Shown: positions 27,841 through 36,495 of the stretch, one piece after another | Layout of the letters: every line of letters starts with the position of its first letter | Position numbering within the stretch: the stretch's first letter is position 1 | Assembly: GCF_001042985.1 (NCBI RefSeq) | Contig: NZ_JYKY01000001.1 | Span: forward strand, 186,001-250,000 | Origin: Pseudomonas lundensis | Lineage (GTDB): Bacteria; Pseudomonadota; Gammaproteobacteria; Pseudomonadales; Pseudomonadaceae | Reading direction: 5' to 3' | Length of the DNA stretch: 64,000 nucleotides | Position numbers and translations under genes: made by a program | The notes under the pieces: model-generated | The model's database searches: none | What the model saw: the letters and a program-made list of their open reading frames with translations, nothing else | Told to the model about the DNA's origin: nothing

Positions 27841-28215
27841 TCAGGTCCCGGCGATGCAGACCAGCATCACGCCAACGGTAATCACCAGTGTGCCCAGCCA
27901 GCGGCGCCGACTGACGTGTTCGCCGAGCAGCACGCTGCCAGCGAACACCACGCCGCAATACGCCAGGGCTGCGGCTGGAAACAACAGACTCAAGGGCGCG
28001 CGCGACAGCGCTTCCAGCCAGACGAAAAACTCGATCACGTAGGCGGCGATCCCGGCCCACAGCATCGGTGCGTTAAATACTTGTGCCCAGAAGGCATTGA
28101 GGCGGAACCCGCCTTCCAGCTCAGGCAAGCGGTCGAGGCCGACCTTGAAACACAGCTGCCCGATCACATCGAGCACGATGGAAAACGCCACCAGCGCAAT
28201 CACGATAAGGGTCAC
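27841..28215 (-). CDS. SMR/EamA-like 4-TM transporter subunit (second of a pair)
   Basis: 124-residue four-helix membrane protein related to its downstream neighbour. The TM1 acidic residue is Asp rather than Glu (IVLDVIGQLCFKVG), so the two proteins are not interchangeable. The GTG start overlaps the arginase-like stop codon (GTGA), which means translational coupling. A heterodimeric exporter of a polyamine-like or guanidino compound would fit the enzyme next door, but a flippase of the ArnEF kind cannot be excluded. Confidence 0.82.
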   Translation of the reverse strand: MTLIVIALVAFSIVLDVIGQLCFKVGLDRLPELEGGFRLNAFWAQVFNAPMLWAGIAAYVIEFFVWLEALSRAPLSLLFPAAALAYCGVVFAGSVLLGEHVSRRRWLGTLVITVGVMLVCIAGT

Positions 28216-29132
28216 GGAAAAAGCTCCTCAAACAGTGTGATCAATGCCTCGTTGGTGTGGGCATTGCGCAGCAGGTCCTGCTCGCTCCAACGCTGCGGCG
28301 GGGGCTGGTCGGATTTCGCCTCCCAGCGTTTGAGCCAGTTGCGGTGCGGGGCCTTAGCAAACTCGCCGCACACGTCGATCCCCAGTACACGTGTGCGTGC
28401 GGCCAAGGCGCGGATGGCGTGCAGCAAGTGGTTCAGGCGCATGCCGCCTTGATCCCAGTTGGTGGCGGCGTCTTCACTGGCTAGCACGTCTTTGTCGATC
28501 GTGATCCACACCGCCCCGGTGGGCAGGTCGTCGATCAGGGCGTCGATAAACGCGGGCCAGTCCTCGTCCACAAGGTTGCGCCAGTGCAGCCGGTTTTCAT
28601 GTTGCTCATGGCCCGGCCCATCGCCGATGCGGCCCCAGACTTGAGTGGGTGCGTGCTGCCACGGGAACAGTTGCAAGTGCCCGCGTTGCAGGGCGCCCAG
28701 ATTGCCGCCCTTGATTTGCGGGTTTTCCAGGTCGTCGCTGCACGGTCCCAGGGTGATGATGCGCGCAATGTCGGGCATTTCGAGCGCACGATTGACCCAG
28801 GAACCGCAATGGCGCTTGGGCGCCAGGCGCACCCAGTCGGGGTGATTGTCAAAGTGGATCAGGCTGACGGGCTCCGGCAAATCGCTGAGCAATGCCGGGG
28901 TCAGGTGGTGATAGTCGCCGGAACCGACAAAGAACAGTTCAGGCCGGTGCGCCGGGCGCGGCGGTCGTTTTTTCAACTGCTGCACGAAGCGCCGGTAGGT
29001 GCGCTCGGTGGACCATAACCGCAGTTGCGGGCCTAGCGCCAGCAGGTCAAGGCGCGTGGCGCGGCCATCCAACAGCCGCTCAGCGATGGCGGGTTGCGCC
29101 GTCAGGCTGGAATCGAGATCGAGAATGTTCAA
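28212..29132 (-). CDS. Arginase/ureohydrolase-fold protein
   Basis: About 306 residues. Metal-binding motifs of the ureohydrolase superfamily are present: GDYHHL (first His), HFDNHPD (Asp-x-His-x-Asp) and ITIDKDVL (Asp-x-Asp). Overall similarity to arginase or agmatinase is low; this is the arginase-like branch of unknown substrate. Start is uncertain: I chose TTG at 29132 with a GGGG stretch about 10 bases upstream, giving MNILDLDSSL; a TTG at 29168 is possible. It is followed without gap by two SMR-like transporter genes, which suggests hydrolysis and export of the same class of nitrogen compound. Confidence 0.8.
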   Translation of the reverse strand: MNILDLDSSLTAQPAIAERLLDGRATRLDLLALGPQLRLWSTERTYRRFVQQLKKRPPRPAHRPELFFVGSGDYHHLTPALLSDLPEPVSLIHFDNHPDWVRLAPKRHCGSWVNRALEMPDIARIITLGPCSDDLENPQIKGGNLGALQRGHLQLFPWQHAPTQVWGRIGDGPGHEQHENRLHWRNLVDEDWPAFIDALIDDLPTGAVWITIDKDVLASEDAATNWDQGGMRLNHLLHAIRALAARTRVLGIDVCGEFAKAPHRNWLKRWEAKSDQPPPQRWSEQDLLRNAHTNEALITLFEELFP

Positions 29133-29245
29133 CGTCAGCTTTACCCCATTCAATCCCCGCCGGATCAAGCTCGGCGGGCGTTAAGGGGTAAATGCAAGGG
29201 ACGGGCCAAGGTGTCAGCGAGGTGAGCGGCGCCGCCGGTTTGGGG

Positions 29246-29581
29246 TCAGTGGAGCCTGACCCAGACGCTGACCAATACGGTTGCGGCCATGAGCCAGGCC
29301 ACCGCTGCCAGCGCCAGCGAGGCTTCAAGGCGCATGCGGTCGACTAGCACGTACAAGGCCGCCAGGTACACAAAGTAGGGAATGATCGACCACATGCCGA
29401 ACACGATGGTGGTTTTCAGGTCCTCGATGGACCGGCCTTTGCCCACGATGTAATGCGCGATCAGGGCGAAGGTCGGAAACAGCGGCACCAGCCCGGCAAT
29501 GTAGTAGTTTCTGGTTTTTGCCAGCATGGCCAGAATGATGACCACGCCTGCCCCGAGTGCCGCTTTTAAAATCAGATCCAT
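29246..29581 (-). CDS. glpM: GlpM membrane protein
   Basis: 111-residue protein with about four hydrophobic segments, matching P. aeruginosa GlpM through TRNYYIAGLVPLFPTFALIAHYIV and FGMWSIIPYFVYLAALYVLV. In P. aeruginosa GlpM lies next to glpD and affects alginate production; its molecular role is unknown. Here the ATG overlaps the aauR stop codon (ATGA), so it is now the tail of the aau unit, and the aat-aau genes stand between it and glpD. Confidence 0.88.
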   Translation of the reverse strand: MDLILKAALGAGVVIILAMLAKTRNYYIAGLVPLFPTFALIAHYIVGKGRSIEDLKTTIVFGMWSIIPYFVYLAALYVLVDRMRLEASLALAAVAWLMAATVLVSVWVRLH

Positions 29582-30906
29582 CAGTGCGCCAAACCGTATT
29601 TTTTAACTTTGTCGAACAGGGTGGTCTTGGCCATGCCCAGCTCCTGGCTGGCTTGGGTCAAGTTGCCACCACTGCGTTGCAGGGCGTCGTTGAGCAGGTT
29701 GCGCTCGAAGGCTTCCACCGCTTCTGAAAACCCCAGCCCTTGCGCAACACTGCCGCCGGTTTTCTTAAACGCGGGCAGCCCCAGGGCAAAGCGCTCAGCC
29801 ACGTTACGCAGCTCGCGCACGTTCCCGGGCCAGTCGTGGCTCATGAGGCTGGAGAGGGTCTGGTTGTCCAGCTCGGGCGCGGCGCGGTCGAAGCGCAAGG
29901 AGGATTGCTGCAAGAAATATTCGAACAATTGCAGGATGTCTTCGCGGCGCTCGCGCAAAGGCGGCAGTTCGAGGGTGACCACGTTCAGCCGGTAGTACAG
30001 GTCGCTGCGAAACTGGTTGGCTTTGCCCAGTTGGTCGAGGTCGGATTTGGTGGCCGCAATCACGCGGCAATCGACATCAATGCTCTGGTTCGAGCCCAGA
30101 CGTTCGAGTGTGCGTTCTTGCAGCACCCGCAGCAGTTTGATTTGCAAGTTCAGGGGCATGCTTTCGACTTCATCGAGAAACAGCGTGCCGCCGTCGGCGT
30201 GTTCGATTTTGCCGATCCGCCGTTTGCCCGCCCCCGTGAAGGCATTGGCTTCGTGACCAAAGATTTCACTTTCGAACAAGTTCTCGGGCAAGCCGCCGCA
30301 GTTCAGGGCGACGAACTGTTGGGGCTGGCGTCGACTGAAGTCGTGCAGGCAGCGGGCGACCAGTTCCTTGCCGGTGCCGGTTTCGCCTTCGATCAGCACG
30401 TTGGCAGACGTATCAGCAACGTTGGCAATCAGTTCGCGCAAGTGTTGCATGGCGGGGGAGCGCCCAATGATGCGGCCTTCCAGGGAATCGCGCTCCGCCA
30501 GTTGCCGACGCAGCGACCACACTTCACGGGCCAGGCTGCGTTGTTCCAACGCGCGACGCACGACGTCCACCAGGCGCTCGGGGGAAAACGGTTTTTCCAT
30601 GAAGTCATAGGCCCCATCGCGCATTGCGCCCACGGCCATGGAAATGTCGCCGTGCCCGGTAATCAACACCACGGGCAGGCTGTGGTCGCGGGCCTTGAGG
30701 CGTTTGAGCAGTTCGAGGCCATCAATGCCGGGCAGTCGAATATCGCTGATGACGATGCCGGGGAAATTATCACCCACCAGTGCCAGGGCTTGTTCGGCGC
30801 TGCTTACGCCTTCGCTGCGGATGTCTTCCAGGGCCAGCGCCTGCTGGCAACCCAGCAGGACATGGGGGTCGTCTTCGACAATCAGGACGCTTAATTCAGG
30901 GTTCAT
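29581..30906 (-). CDS. aauR: Sigma54 response regulator of acidic amino acid uptake, AauR
   Basis: DctD-type activator of 441 residues. The receiver has Asp55 in VISDIRLPG; the AAA+ domain has Walker A GETGTGKE and LFLDEVESMP; the C-terminal Fis helix-turn-helix ends with LGMAKTTLFDKVKKYGL. The sigma54 loop reads NAFTGA, with Asn in place of the first Gly of GAFTGA. Overlaps aauS by 4 bp and glpM by 1-4 bp. In P. putida AauRS controls aat genes and periplasmic glutaminase/asparaginase in response to Glu, Asp, Gln and Asn. The gene context and the upstream sites at aatJ make the name secure. Confidence 0.92.
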   Translation of the reverse strand: MNPELSVLIVEDDPHVLLGCQQALALEDIRSEGVSSAEQALALVGDNFPGIVISDIRLPGIDGLELLKRLKARDHSLPVVLITGHGDISMAVGAMRDGAYDFMEKPFSPERLVDVVRRALEQRSLAREVWSLRRQLAERDSLEGRIIGRSPAMQHLRELIANVADTSANVLIEGETGTGKELVARCLHDFSRRQPQQFVALNCGGLPENLFESEIFGHEANAFTGAGKRRIGKIEHADGGTLFLDEVESMPLNLQIKLLRVLQERTLERLGSNQSIDVDCRVIAATKSDLDQLGKANQFRSDLYYRLNVVTLELPPLRERREDILQLFEYFLQQSSLRFDRAAPELDNQTLSSLMSHDWPGNVRELRNVAERFALGLPAFKKTGGSVAQGLGFSEAVEAFERNLLNDALQRSGGNLTQASQELGMAKTTLFDKVKKYGLAH

Positions 30907-32807
30907 AGCGGCTCGGCCTTAACGGGTTGCAGCAACGGTAATAAAAGGACAAACGCAACACCACCGCTGGCCGGGAATTCAACGCTCAGGCTGCCACCGG
31001 CGGCGGCCGCTAGGCTGGCCGACAGGGTCAGGCCGAGCCCGAGCCCTTGTTCGCCGGGTTTGGTGGTGAAGAACGGTTCAAACAGGTGCTTGCGGGTTTC
31101 GGGGTCAATGCCCGGGCCGTTGTCGCGCACGTGCAGGCGATATTTGCCTTCGCTGACATCGCCTTCGAGCCACACGTGCGGCGGCGTGCTTTGGCCCTGC
31201 ATGGCATCAAGCGCGTTGCCGATCAGGTTGATCAGAATTTGCTCGAGCCGCGTCTGGTCAATTTTCAAATGGGCGTCGCTGAAATCACGCTGCACGCTTG
31301 CGCCCGACGCTTGCAGCCGGGCATCGAGCAGTTGCAAGGCGGCGTCTACGGCGTGGCTCAGGCTGGCATGACCATCGTCGTCGCCGCGTCGCGCAAATGA
31401 GCGCAGGTTGGCGGTGATACGGCCCATGCGGTCCACCAGGTTGTTGATGGTGCCGAGGTTTTCAGCCGCCACTTTCAAGTCGCCACGCTCCAGGAACCGG
31501 ACCGTGTTGCCCGAGAGCGTGCGCAAGGCGGCCAAGGGCTGGTTAAGTTCGTGGGCAATGCTGGTGGACATTTGCCCGATCGCAGCAAGTTTGCCAGCCT
31601 GCACCAGTTCGTCCTGGGCGCGGCGCAGGGTGTCTTCGGCCTGACGCCGTTCGCGTATCTGCCCTTTGAGGCGTTCGTTACTGGCGCGCAGATGGGTGGT
31701 GCGTTCGGTGATTTTCCGTTCCAACTGATTGTTGGCTTCTTGCAGGGCTTCGCGTGCGGCCAGCCGGGTGGCAATCACCTTGCGCCGCTCGTTCCACGCG
31801 ATGAGCAGGAAGGCCAGCAGGGCAAAGCCGACAGCCACCAGCATGCCCTGATTCGCCGCCTCGCGACGTAGGTCTTGCAGGGGCGTGAGCAGGGTGATGT
31901 CCCACGGTGTGTCGTTGAGGTTGCGCGTTTGCGCCAGGTAGCTGACTTGCTGATGATCGGTGATGACTTCGCTGTTGGTGGCGAAGGTGATTTTCTCGAC
32001 GCCTTCAGCCAACTGTTCGCGCTGCAACGGTTGCAGCTCGTTGAGCGGCCACCAGTAGTACTGAAGGCTGCGCGCGAGTTTTTCTTTGGTGTCGGCCGAA
32101 AGCGGTCTGACTGATTTCAGGCGCCGGGTAGGGTCGCTGGACAAGATGATGATGCCGTTCTCATCGCTGACGTAGGCTTCAAGCCGTGCCCGCTGCCAGC
32201 GTTCTTCCAGGGCTTCCAGGCGCACTTTAATGACCGCGACGCCGATGATTTTGCCTTGCTCTTCCAGCCCGTGGGCCAAGTAGTAACCGGGCTCGCCGCT
32301 GGTGCTGCCGATGCCGTAGAAGCGCCCCGGTTGGCCGCGTACGGCGTCTTGAAAGTACGCCCGAAAGGACAGGTCTTCACCCAGGTAGCTGTCGGCATCT
32401 CGCCAGTTGCTGGTGGCCAGCACCCGCCCCGTGGTGTCGAGGACATAGATGGCGCGACTGCGGCTGCGGCGGTTGAGGCCTTCGAGGTATTGATTGACGG
32501 TGGTGCGATTCTGCAAATCCGGGTCGGCCAACAGCTTCGATACGCTGGACTCAAGCTCCAGCAAGCTGGGCAGGTAAGTGTATTTGCCGAGTTCACTTTC
32601 GACGGTGCGGGCGTGCAGCTCCAGCTGGCGTTCACCGTTTTCGCTGAGGGCGCGGATGCCGAAATGCTCGCTGACGCGATAGCCCGCGTACCCCAGGCCG
32701 ATAGTCAGCAGGATAATCAGGGGCGGCAACAGCCAGTGGCGCAGCAGACGAGGTTTCACGGCAAGTGAGGGCGGGGCACCGCGATAAAGTGTGGGGTCGC
32801 ATTTCAT
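30903..32807 (-). CDS. aauS: Sensor histidine kinase for acidic amino acids, AauS
   Basis: DctB-type kinase of 634 residues. TM1 lies near residues 25-45, a periplasmic double-Cache sensor (contains GRVLATSNWRD and DENGIIILSSDP) fills about 45-305, TM2 near 306-328, a coiled-coil linker (REALQEANNQLERKITERT) follows, then HisKA with His419 in SIAHELNQPLAALR and the ATPase boxes LIGNALDAM, DNGPGIDP and GLGLGLTLS. I chose ATG at 32807 with AAGG 8 bases upstream rather than the GTG one codon before. It forms the aau operon with aauR and lies downstream of aatP. Confidence 0.92.
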   Translation of the reverse strand: MKCDPTLYRGAPPSLAVKPRLLRHWLLPPLIILLTIGLGYAGYRVSEHFGIRALSENGERQLELHARTVESELGKYTYLPSLLELESSVSKLLADPDLQNRTTVNQYLEGLNRRSRSRAIYVLDTTGRVLATSNWRDADSYLGEDLSFRAYFQDAVRGQPGRFYGIGSTSGEPGYYLAHGLEEQGKIIGVAVIKVRLEALEERWQRARLEAYVSDENGIIILSSDPTRRLKSVRPLSADTKEKLARSLQYYWWPLNELQPLQREQLAEGVEKITFATNSEVITDHQQVSYLAQTRNLNDTPWDITLLTPLQDLRREAANQGMLVAVGFALLAFLLIAWNERRKVIATRLAAREALQEANNQLERKITERTTHLRASNERLKGQIRERRQAEDTLRRAQDELVQAGKLAAIGQMSTSIAHELNQPLAALRTLSGNTVRFLERGDLKVAAENLGTINNLVDRMGRITANLRSFARRGDDDGHASLSHAVDAALQLLDARLQASGASVQRDFSDAHLKIDQTRLEQILINLIGNALDAMQGQSTPPHVWLEGDVSEGKYRLHVRDNGPGIDPETRKHLFEPFFTTKPGEQGLGLGLTLSASLAAAAGGSLSVEFPASGGVAFVLLLPLLQPVKAEPL

Positions 32808-32856
32808 CACAGATGCCTTGGGTCAACCACTGCGCAATAAAGAGGTGGCCAATGCT

Positions 32857-32885
32857 GTAACCGGACGCAGGCTGCGCCCGGTTAC
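32857..32885. repeat. Hairpin between aatP and aauS
   Basis: GTAACCGG (32857-32864) pairs with CCGGTTAC (32878-32885); the inner CGCAG/CTGCG can pair partly. There is no T run in the leftward direction, so it is more likely an mRNA 3' end stabiliser or partial attenuator that separates transporter and regulator expression levels. Confidence 0.6.
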
Positions 32886-32922
32886 AGGCGTGTGGCGAAC
32901 ACCCTGACGGGTGGTTGAGTTA

Positions 32923-33657
32923 TCAGTGCTGCAGGATCTTGCCCAAGAAGTCCTGAGCGCGTTGCGAGCGGGCGCTCACATCGCCAAAGAACTCATCTTT
33001 CTGACAGTCTTCGACGATTTTGCCCTGATCCATGAAGATGACCCGGTCGGCCACTTTGCGGGCAAAGCCCATTTCATGGGTTACGCACATCATGGTCATG
33101 CCTTCGTGGGCCAGTTGCACCATTACGTCGAGCACTTCGTTGACCATTTCTGGGTCGAGGGCTGAGGTGGGTTCGTCAAACAGCATGACAATCGGGTCCA
33201 TCGCCAGCGCACGGGCAATCGCCACACGCTGTTGCTGGCCGCCCGACAGTTGGCCAGGGTGTTTGTGGGCGTGGGCCGACAAGCCCACGCGCTCCAGCAA
33301 CTCAAGGCCTTTTTTGGTGGCTTCGGCTTTGCTGCGCCCCAGTACCTTGACCTGAGCAATGGTCAGGTTTTCGGTGATGGTCATGTGCGGGAACAGTTCG
33401 AAATGCTGGAACACCATGCCCACGCGCGAACGCAATTTCGACAGGTTGGTTTTAGGGTCGGCTATCGAGATGCCGTCCACTACGATGTCGCCTTTCTGGA
33501 ACGGTTCAAGGGCGTTGACGCACTTGATCAGGGTCGACTTGCCGGAGCCCGATGGCCCGCAGACCACCACCACTTCACCTTTTTTGACTTCAGTACTGCA
33601 ATCGGTCAGTACCTGAAAGTCCCCGTACCACTTGTTGATGTTCTTGATCGAGATCAT
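32923..33657 (-). CDS. aatP: Glutamate/aspartate ABC transporter ATPase AatP
   Basis: Polar amino acid-type ABC ATPase of 244 residues. Walker A is GPSGSGKST, the Q loop [12 protein letters not shown], the signature [15 protein letters not shown] and Walker [15 protein letters not shown], followed by the H-loop THEMGFA. It is the last of the four aat genes and overlaps aatM by 4 bp. It energises uptake of acidic amino acids through AatQM with binding protein AatJ. Confidence 0.95.
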   Translation of the reverse strand: MISIKNINKWYGDFQVLTDCSTEVKKGEVVVVCGPSGSGKSTLIKCVNALEPFQKGDIVVDGISIADPKTNLSKLRSRVGMVFQHFELFPHMTITENLTIAQVKVLGRSKAEATKKGLELLERVGLSAHAHKHPGQLSGGQQQRVAIARALAMDPIVMLFDEPTSALDPEMVNEVLDVMVQLAHEGMTMMCVTHEMGFARKVADRVIFMDQGKIVEDCQKDEFFGDVSARSQRAQDFLGKILQH

Positions 33658-34328
33658 ACGGCAAACCTTTTTTGCAGACGCTTGACCAGCAGCGAGGCGG
33701 AAAAGCTGATGATGAAATACACCAGACCGGCGAAGATCAGGAACTCATTGGAGCGGCCGATGATATCGCCGCTTGAGCGCGAGGCATTGAGGAAGTCCAC
33801 AAGGCCTACGGTGTAAACCAGCGAGGTGTCCTGGAACAGGATGATGCTTTGTTGCAGCAGCAGCGGGGTCATTTTGCGGAATGCCTGAGGCAGGATGATC
33901 AGGCGCATGGCCTGGCCGTAACTCATGCCCAGCGCTTTGGCGGCGCCCATCTGGCCTTTAGGAATGGCTTGTACGCCCGCTCGCACGATCTCGCAGAAGT
34001 ACGCCGCTTCGAACATGACGAATGCCACCAGGCACGACTCGAAGGCGCCGATCGGGGTGTCTTCACCCGTGATCCAGCGCAGCACGAAGGGAACGGCCAG
34101 GTAGAACCAGGTGATCACCAGCAGCAACGGAATCGAGCGGAAATAGTTAACGTAGGCGCCCGCCAGATTGGACAGCCACTTGCTTGAAGACAGGCGCATG
34201 AGGGCCAAAACGGTCCCCAGCGCCACGCCGCCGATCACACCCATCACCATCAGCTTGAGGGTCATGATCATGCCGTTCCACAGGCCCGGCAGGGCAGGGA
34301 CGATCCCGCTGAAATCAAAGAAGTCCAT
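33654..34328 (-). CDS. aatM: Glutamate/aspartate ABC transporter permease AatM
   Basis: 224-residue inner-membrane permease of the HisM/GltK type with about five hydrophobic segments. The permease (EAA) loop is visible as [20 protein letters not shown] followed by [11 protein letters not shown]. The ATG overlaps the aatQ stop codon by one base (TAATG). It pairs with AatQ to form the channel. Confidence 0.94.
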   Translation of the reverse strand: MDFFDFSGIVPALPGLWNGMIMTLKLMVMGVIGGVALGTVLALMRLSSSKWLSNLAGAYVNYFRSIPLLLVITWFYLAVPFVLRWITGEDTPIGAFESCLVAFVMFEAAYFCEIVRAGVQAIPKGQMGAAKALGMSYGQAMRLIILPQAFRKMTPLLLQQSIILFQDTSLVYTVGLVDFLNASRSSGDIIGRSNEFLIFAGLVYFIISFSASLLVKRLQKRFAV

Positions 34329-35074
34329 TATTTGCCCCCCAGAGACATGAGGCCGGGTACGGCGACTTTTTTCTCGATCAGGCGCATGAGCAACATCAGG
34401 CTCATGTTCAAGGTGAAGTAAATCAACGTGGCCAATGTGAAGGCTTCAAACAGGTTGGCTGAGAATTCGGCTGTCTGTTTGGTTTGCGCCAGCAGTTCCA
34501 TCAAGCCGATCAACGAGGCCACCGACGAGTTCTTGAACACGTTGAGGAATTCGGAGGTGAGGGGCGGAATGATGATCCGGTACGCCTGAGGCAGCAGCAC
34601 GTGCCAGTAAATCTGCGTCATGCTGAAACCCATGGCGCGAGCGGCTGACTCCTGACCGCGGGGCAGCGCTTCGATACCGGTACGCACTTGTTCGCACACC
34701 CGGGCGGCGGTGAACAGGCCCAGGCACACCACGACGCTCAGATAAGCCGAGGTGGTCGGGTTGAGGTCTTGCTTGTACCACTCCTGCAAGTCCGGCGGCA
34801 GCAGATCGGGCACCAGGAAGTACCAGATGAACAACTGCACCAGCAGCGGTACGTTACGGAAGATTTCAACGTAAAGGGTGGCGATGCCGGCGATGAAGCG
34901 GTTCGGCAGGGTGCGCATCACGCCCAGCAGCGAACCCAGCATCAAGGCAACGATCCAGGCGACGACAGCGATCGCGATGGTCCAGCCCAAGCCCGAAATA
35001 AACCAGTCGAGATACGTCTCGCTGCCTACGCCGGTGGACTTGAAAAACACGGTCCAGTCCCAGTTGTAATTCAT
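34328..35074 (-). CDS. aatQ: Glutamate/aspartate ABC transporter permease AatQ
   Basis: 248-residue permease of the GltJ type with about five hydrophobic segments. The permease loop is GIEALPRGQESAARAMGFSM followed by VLLPQAYRIIIPPL. FRNVPLLVQLFIWYFLVPDL is the conserved amino acid permease block after the second helix. It is separated from aatJ by 195 bp that hold strong inverted repeats, so it is probably expressed below aatJ. Confidence 0.94.
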   Translation of the reverse strand: MNYNWDWTVFFKSTGVGSETYLDWFISGLGWTIAIAVVAWIVALMLGSLLGVMRTLPNRFIAGIATLYVEIFRNVPLLVQLFIWYFLVPDLLPPDLQEWYKQDLNPTTSAYLSVVVCLGLFTAARVCEQVRTGIEALPRGQESAARAMGFSMTQIYWHVLLPQAYRIIIPPLTSEFLNVFKNSSVASLIGLMELLAQTKQTAEFSANLFEAFTLATLIYFTLNMSLMLLMRLIEKKVAVPGLMSLGGK

Positions 35075-35134
35075 GCAGGGTCTCCCCTCAGATGGTTCTA
35101 GTCACAAGCACTTGCTTCAGGGAATCCGTTCTCA

Positions 35135-35260
35135 CCTGACACGATCGTCAGGCACACGCTCCCCGCTCGACAACCGGCGGGTCGAGTGCTCTCTAATGCA
35201 GTCAGTAGCGAGTACAGCGGGTGATCAAGGCTACCGGGCGCGATTATTCACGCCCGGTAG
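35135..35260. repeat. Inverted repeats in the aatJ-aatQ intergenic region
   Basis: CTACCGGGCG (35231-35240) pairs perfectly with CGCCCGGTAG (35251-35260) across a 10-base loop, 9 bp after the aatJ stop. A smaller CCTGAC/GTCAGG repeat lies at 35135-35152. Neither is followed by a T run. Such hairpins after a binding-protein gene usually keep its message more abundant than that of the permease genes. Confidence 0.65.
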
Positions 35261-35269
35261 TAACCGGCA

Positions 35270-36187
35270 TCAGGCTTTTGGCTTGTCGTCAGCAGGCTTA
35301 TCGGTAGGGTTTGCGATCAGCGCTTTCAGCTCGTCGCTCATCGGGAACTGCAGGTTCAGCCCCTTAGGCGGGATTGGCTGCTGGAACCACTTGTCGTAGA
35401 TCTTGTTGATTTCGCCAGACTTGTAAGTCGCAACGATGGCGTCATCCACGGCCTTTTTGAAGTCAGGATCGCCTTTGCGCATCATGCAACCGTAGATTTC
35501 GTACGATTGTGGCGTACCGGTTACAGCCCAGTCAGTGGGCTTCTTGGCCTTGGCCATTTCACCGGCGAGCAGGGCGTCGTCCATCATGAATGCGACGGCG
35601 CGGCCCGATTCGAGCATGTTGAACGCTTCACCGTGGTCTTTTGCCGAGATCACGTTCATGCCCATCTGCTTGTCGGCGTTCATGGCCTTGAGAATGCGCT
35701 CGGAAGTGGTCCCGGCGGTGGTCACGACGTTTTTGCCTTTCAGGTCAGCGAAATCTTTGTATGGCGAGTCTTTTTTGGACAGCAGACGCGTACCGATTTC
35801 GAAGATGCCGACCGAGAAGTCGACTTGCTGGGCGCGTTCGGCGTTGTTGGTGGTAGAGCCACATTCAACGTCGACTGTGCCGTTCTGTACGAGCGGGATG
35901 CGGGTCTGGGAGGTGACCAGGTTGTACTTGACCTTGAGGTCCGGCATGTCGAGCTGCTTTTTCAAGCCTTCGACAATTGCCAGTTGCACATCGTGGGAGT
36001 AACCCACCGGTTTACCGGAAGCGTCCGCGATGTAGGAGAACGGGATGGAGGAGTCACGATGCCCAAGGGTGATGGTGCCGGATTCTTTGATTTTCTTCAG
36101 TGTGCCGGTCAATTCGGCTGCAAAAACTGGAGTGCTAATCAGGGCTGCAGTAATGGCTGCGGCCAAAAGTTGCGGGACGATGCGCAT
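35270..36187 (-). CDS. aatJ: Periplasmic glutamate/aspartate-binding protein AatJ
   Basis: 305-residue solute-binding protein of family 3. The signal peptide covers about residues 1-23 (ends TPVFAAE). The family signature GTLKKIKESGTITLGHRDSS, then IPFSYIAD and VECGSTTNNAERAQQVDFS, match GltI/AatJ proteins for Glu and Asp. ATG at 36187 has AGGAA 7 bases upstream; the longer frame is not used. It is the first gene of the aat unit, behind a sigma54 promoter and AauR-type sites. Confidence 0.94.
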   Translation of the reverse strand: MRIVPQLLAAAITAALISTPVFAAELTGTLKKIKESGTITLGHRDSSIPFSYIADASGKPVGYSHDVQLAIVEGLKKQLDMPDLKVKYNLVTSQTRIPLVQNGTVDVECGSTTNNAERAQQVDFSVGIFEIGTRLLSKKDSPYKDFADLKGKNVVTTAGTTSERILKAMNADKQMGMNVISAKDHGEAFNMLESGRAVAFMMDDALLAGEMAKAKKPTDWAVTGTPQSYEIYGCMMRKGDPDFKKAVDDAIVATYKSGEINKIYDKWFQQPIPPKGLNLQFPMSDELKALIANPTDKPADDKPKA

Positions 36188-36297
36188 CGGTGGTTCCTCG
36201 ACATTGTTTTTTTTATTGAGCCAGTTCACTGGACCCTTTATGTACTTCGAACAACTCAACAGGCTAAGGCTGTTTAAGCAGTCGGCCCAGAGTGTAG

Positions 36298-36314
36298 AGC
36301 ATGAGTCGTGCCAG
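36298..36314 (-). promoter_or_regulatory. Sigma54 promoter of aatJQMP
   Basis: On the minus strand the sequence reads CTGGCACGACTCATGCT, a TGGCACG-N4-TTGCW element with one mismatch and exact GG-N10-GC spacing. Transcription would start near 36287, leaving a 100-nt leader before aatJ. AauR is a sigma54 activator, in agreement. Confidence 0.88.
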
Positions 36315-36390
36315 ATCCTGTTATTAAAGCTAACACTATGATTTATATGGGGTTATAGGTTTGTTGCAGGCAGGCGTGAACATGCGGTTG

Positions 36391-36436
36391 CCCGGAAAGC
36401 CGAACTTGCATGAAGGACCGCGTTCGGAAATCCGAA
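36391..36436. promoter_or_regulatory. Two AauR-type inverted repeats upstream of aatJ
   Basis: TTCGGAAATCCGAA at 36423-36436 matches exactly the TTCGG-N4-CCGAA repeat reported for AauR targets in P. putida. CCCGGAAAGCCGAA at 36391-36404 is a second copy with one degenerate arm. The centres are 32 bp apart, about three helical turns, and lie about 85 and 117 bp upstream of the -24 element. Confidence 0.85.
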
Positions 36437-36455
36437 TGATTCGGGCGCGTCGCGA

Positions 36456-36485
36456 TAAAAAAACGCCCACATCGAGGTGGGCGTT
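36456..36485 (-). terminator. Rho-independent terminator of glpD
   Basis: On the minus strand AACGCCCAC and GTGGGCGTT form a 9-bp stem with a six-base loop, followed by seven T. It begins about 10 bp after the glpD stop codon and separates glp from aat transcription. Confidence 0.92.
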
Positions 36486-36495
36486 AAAGGGAGAG

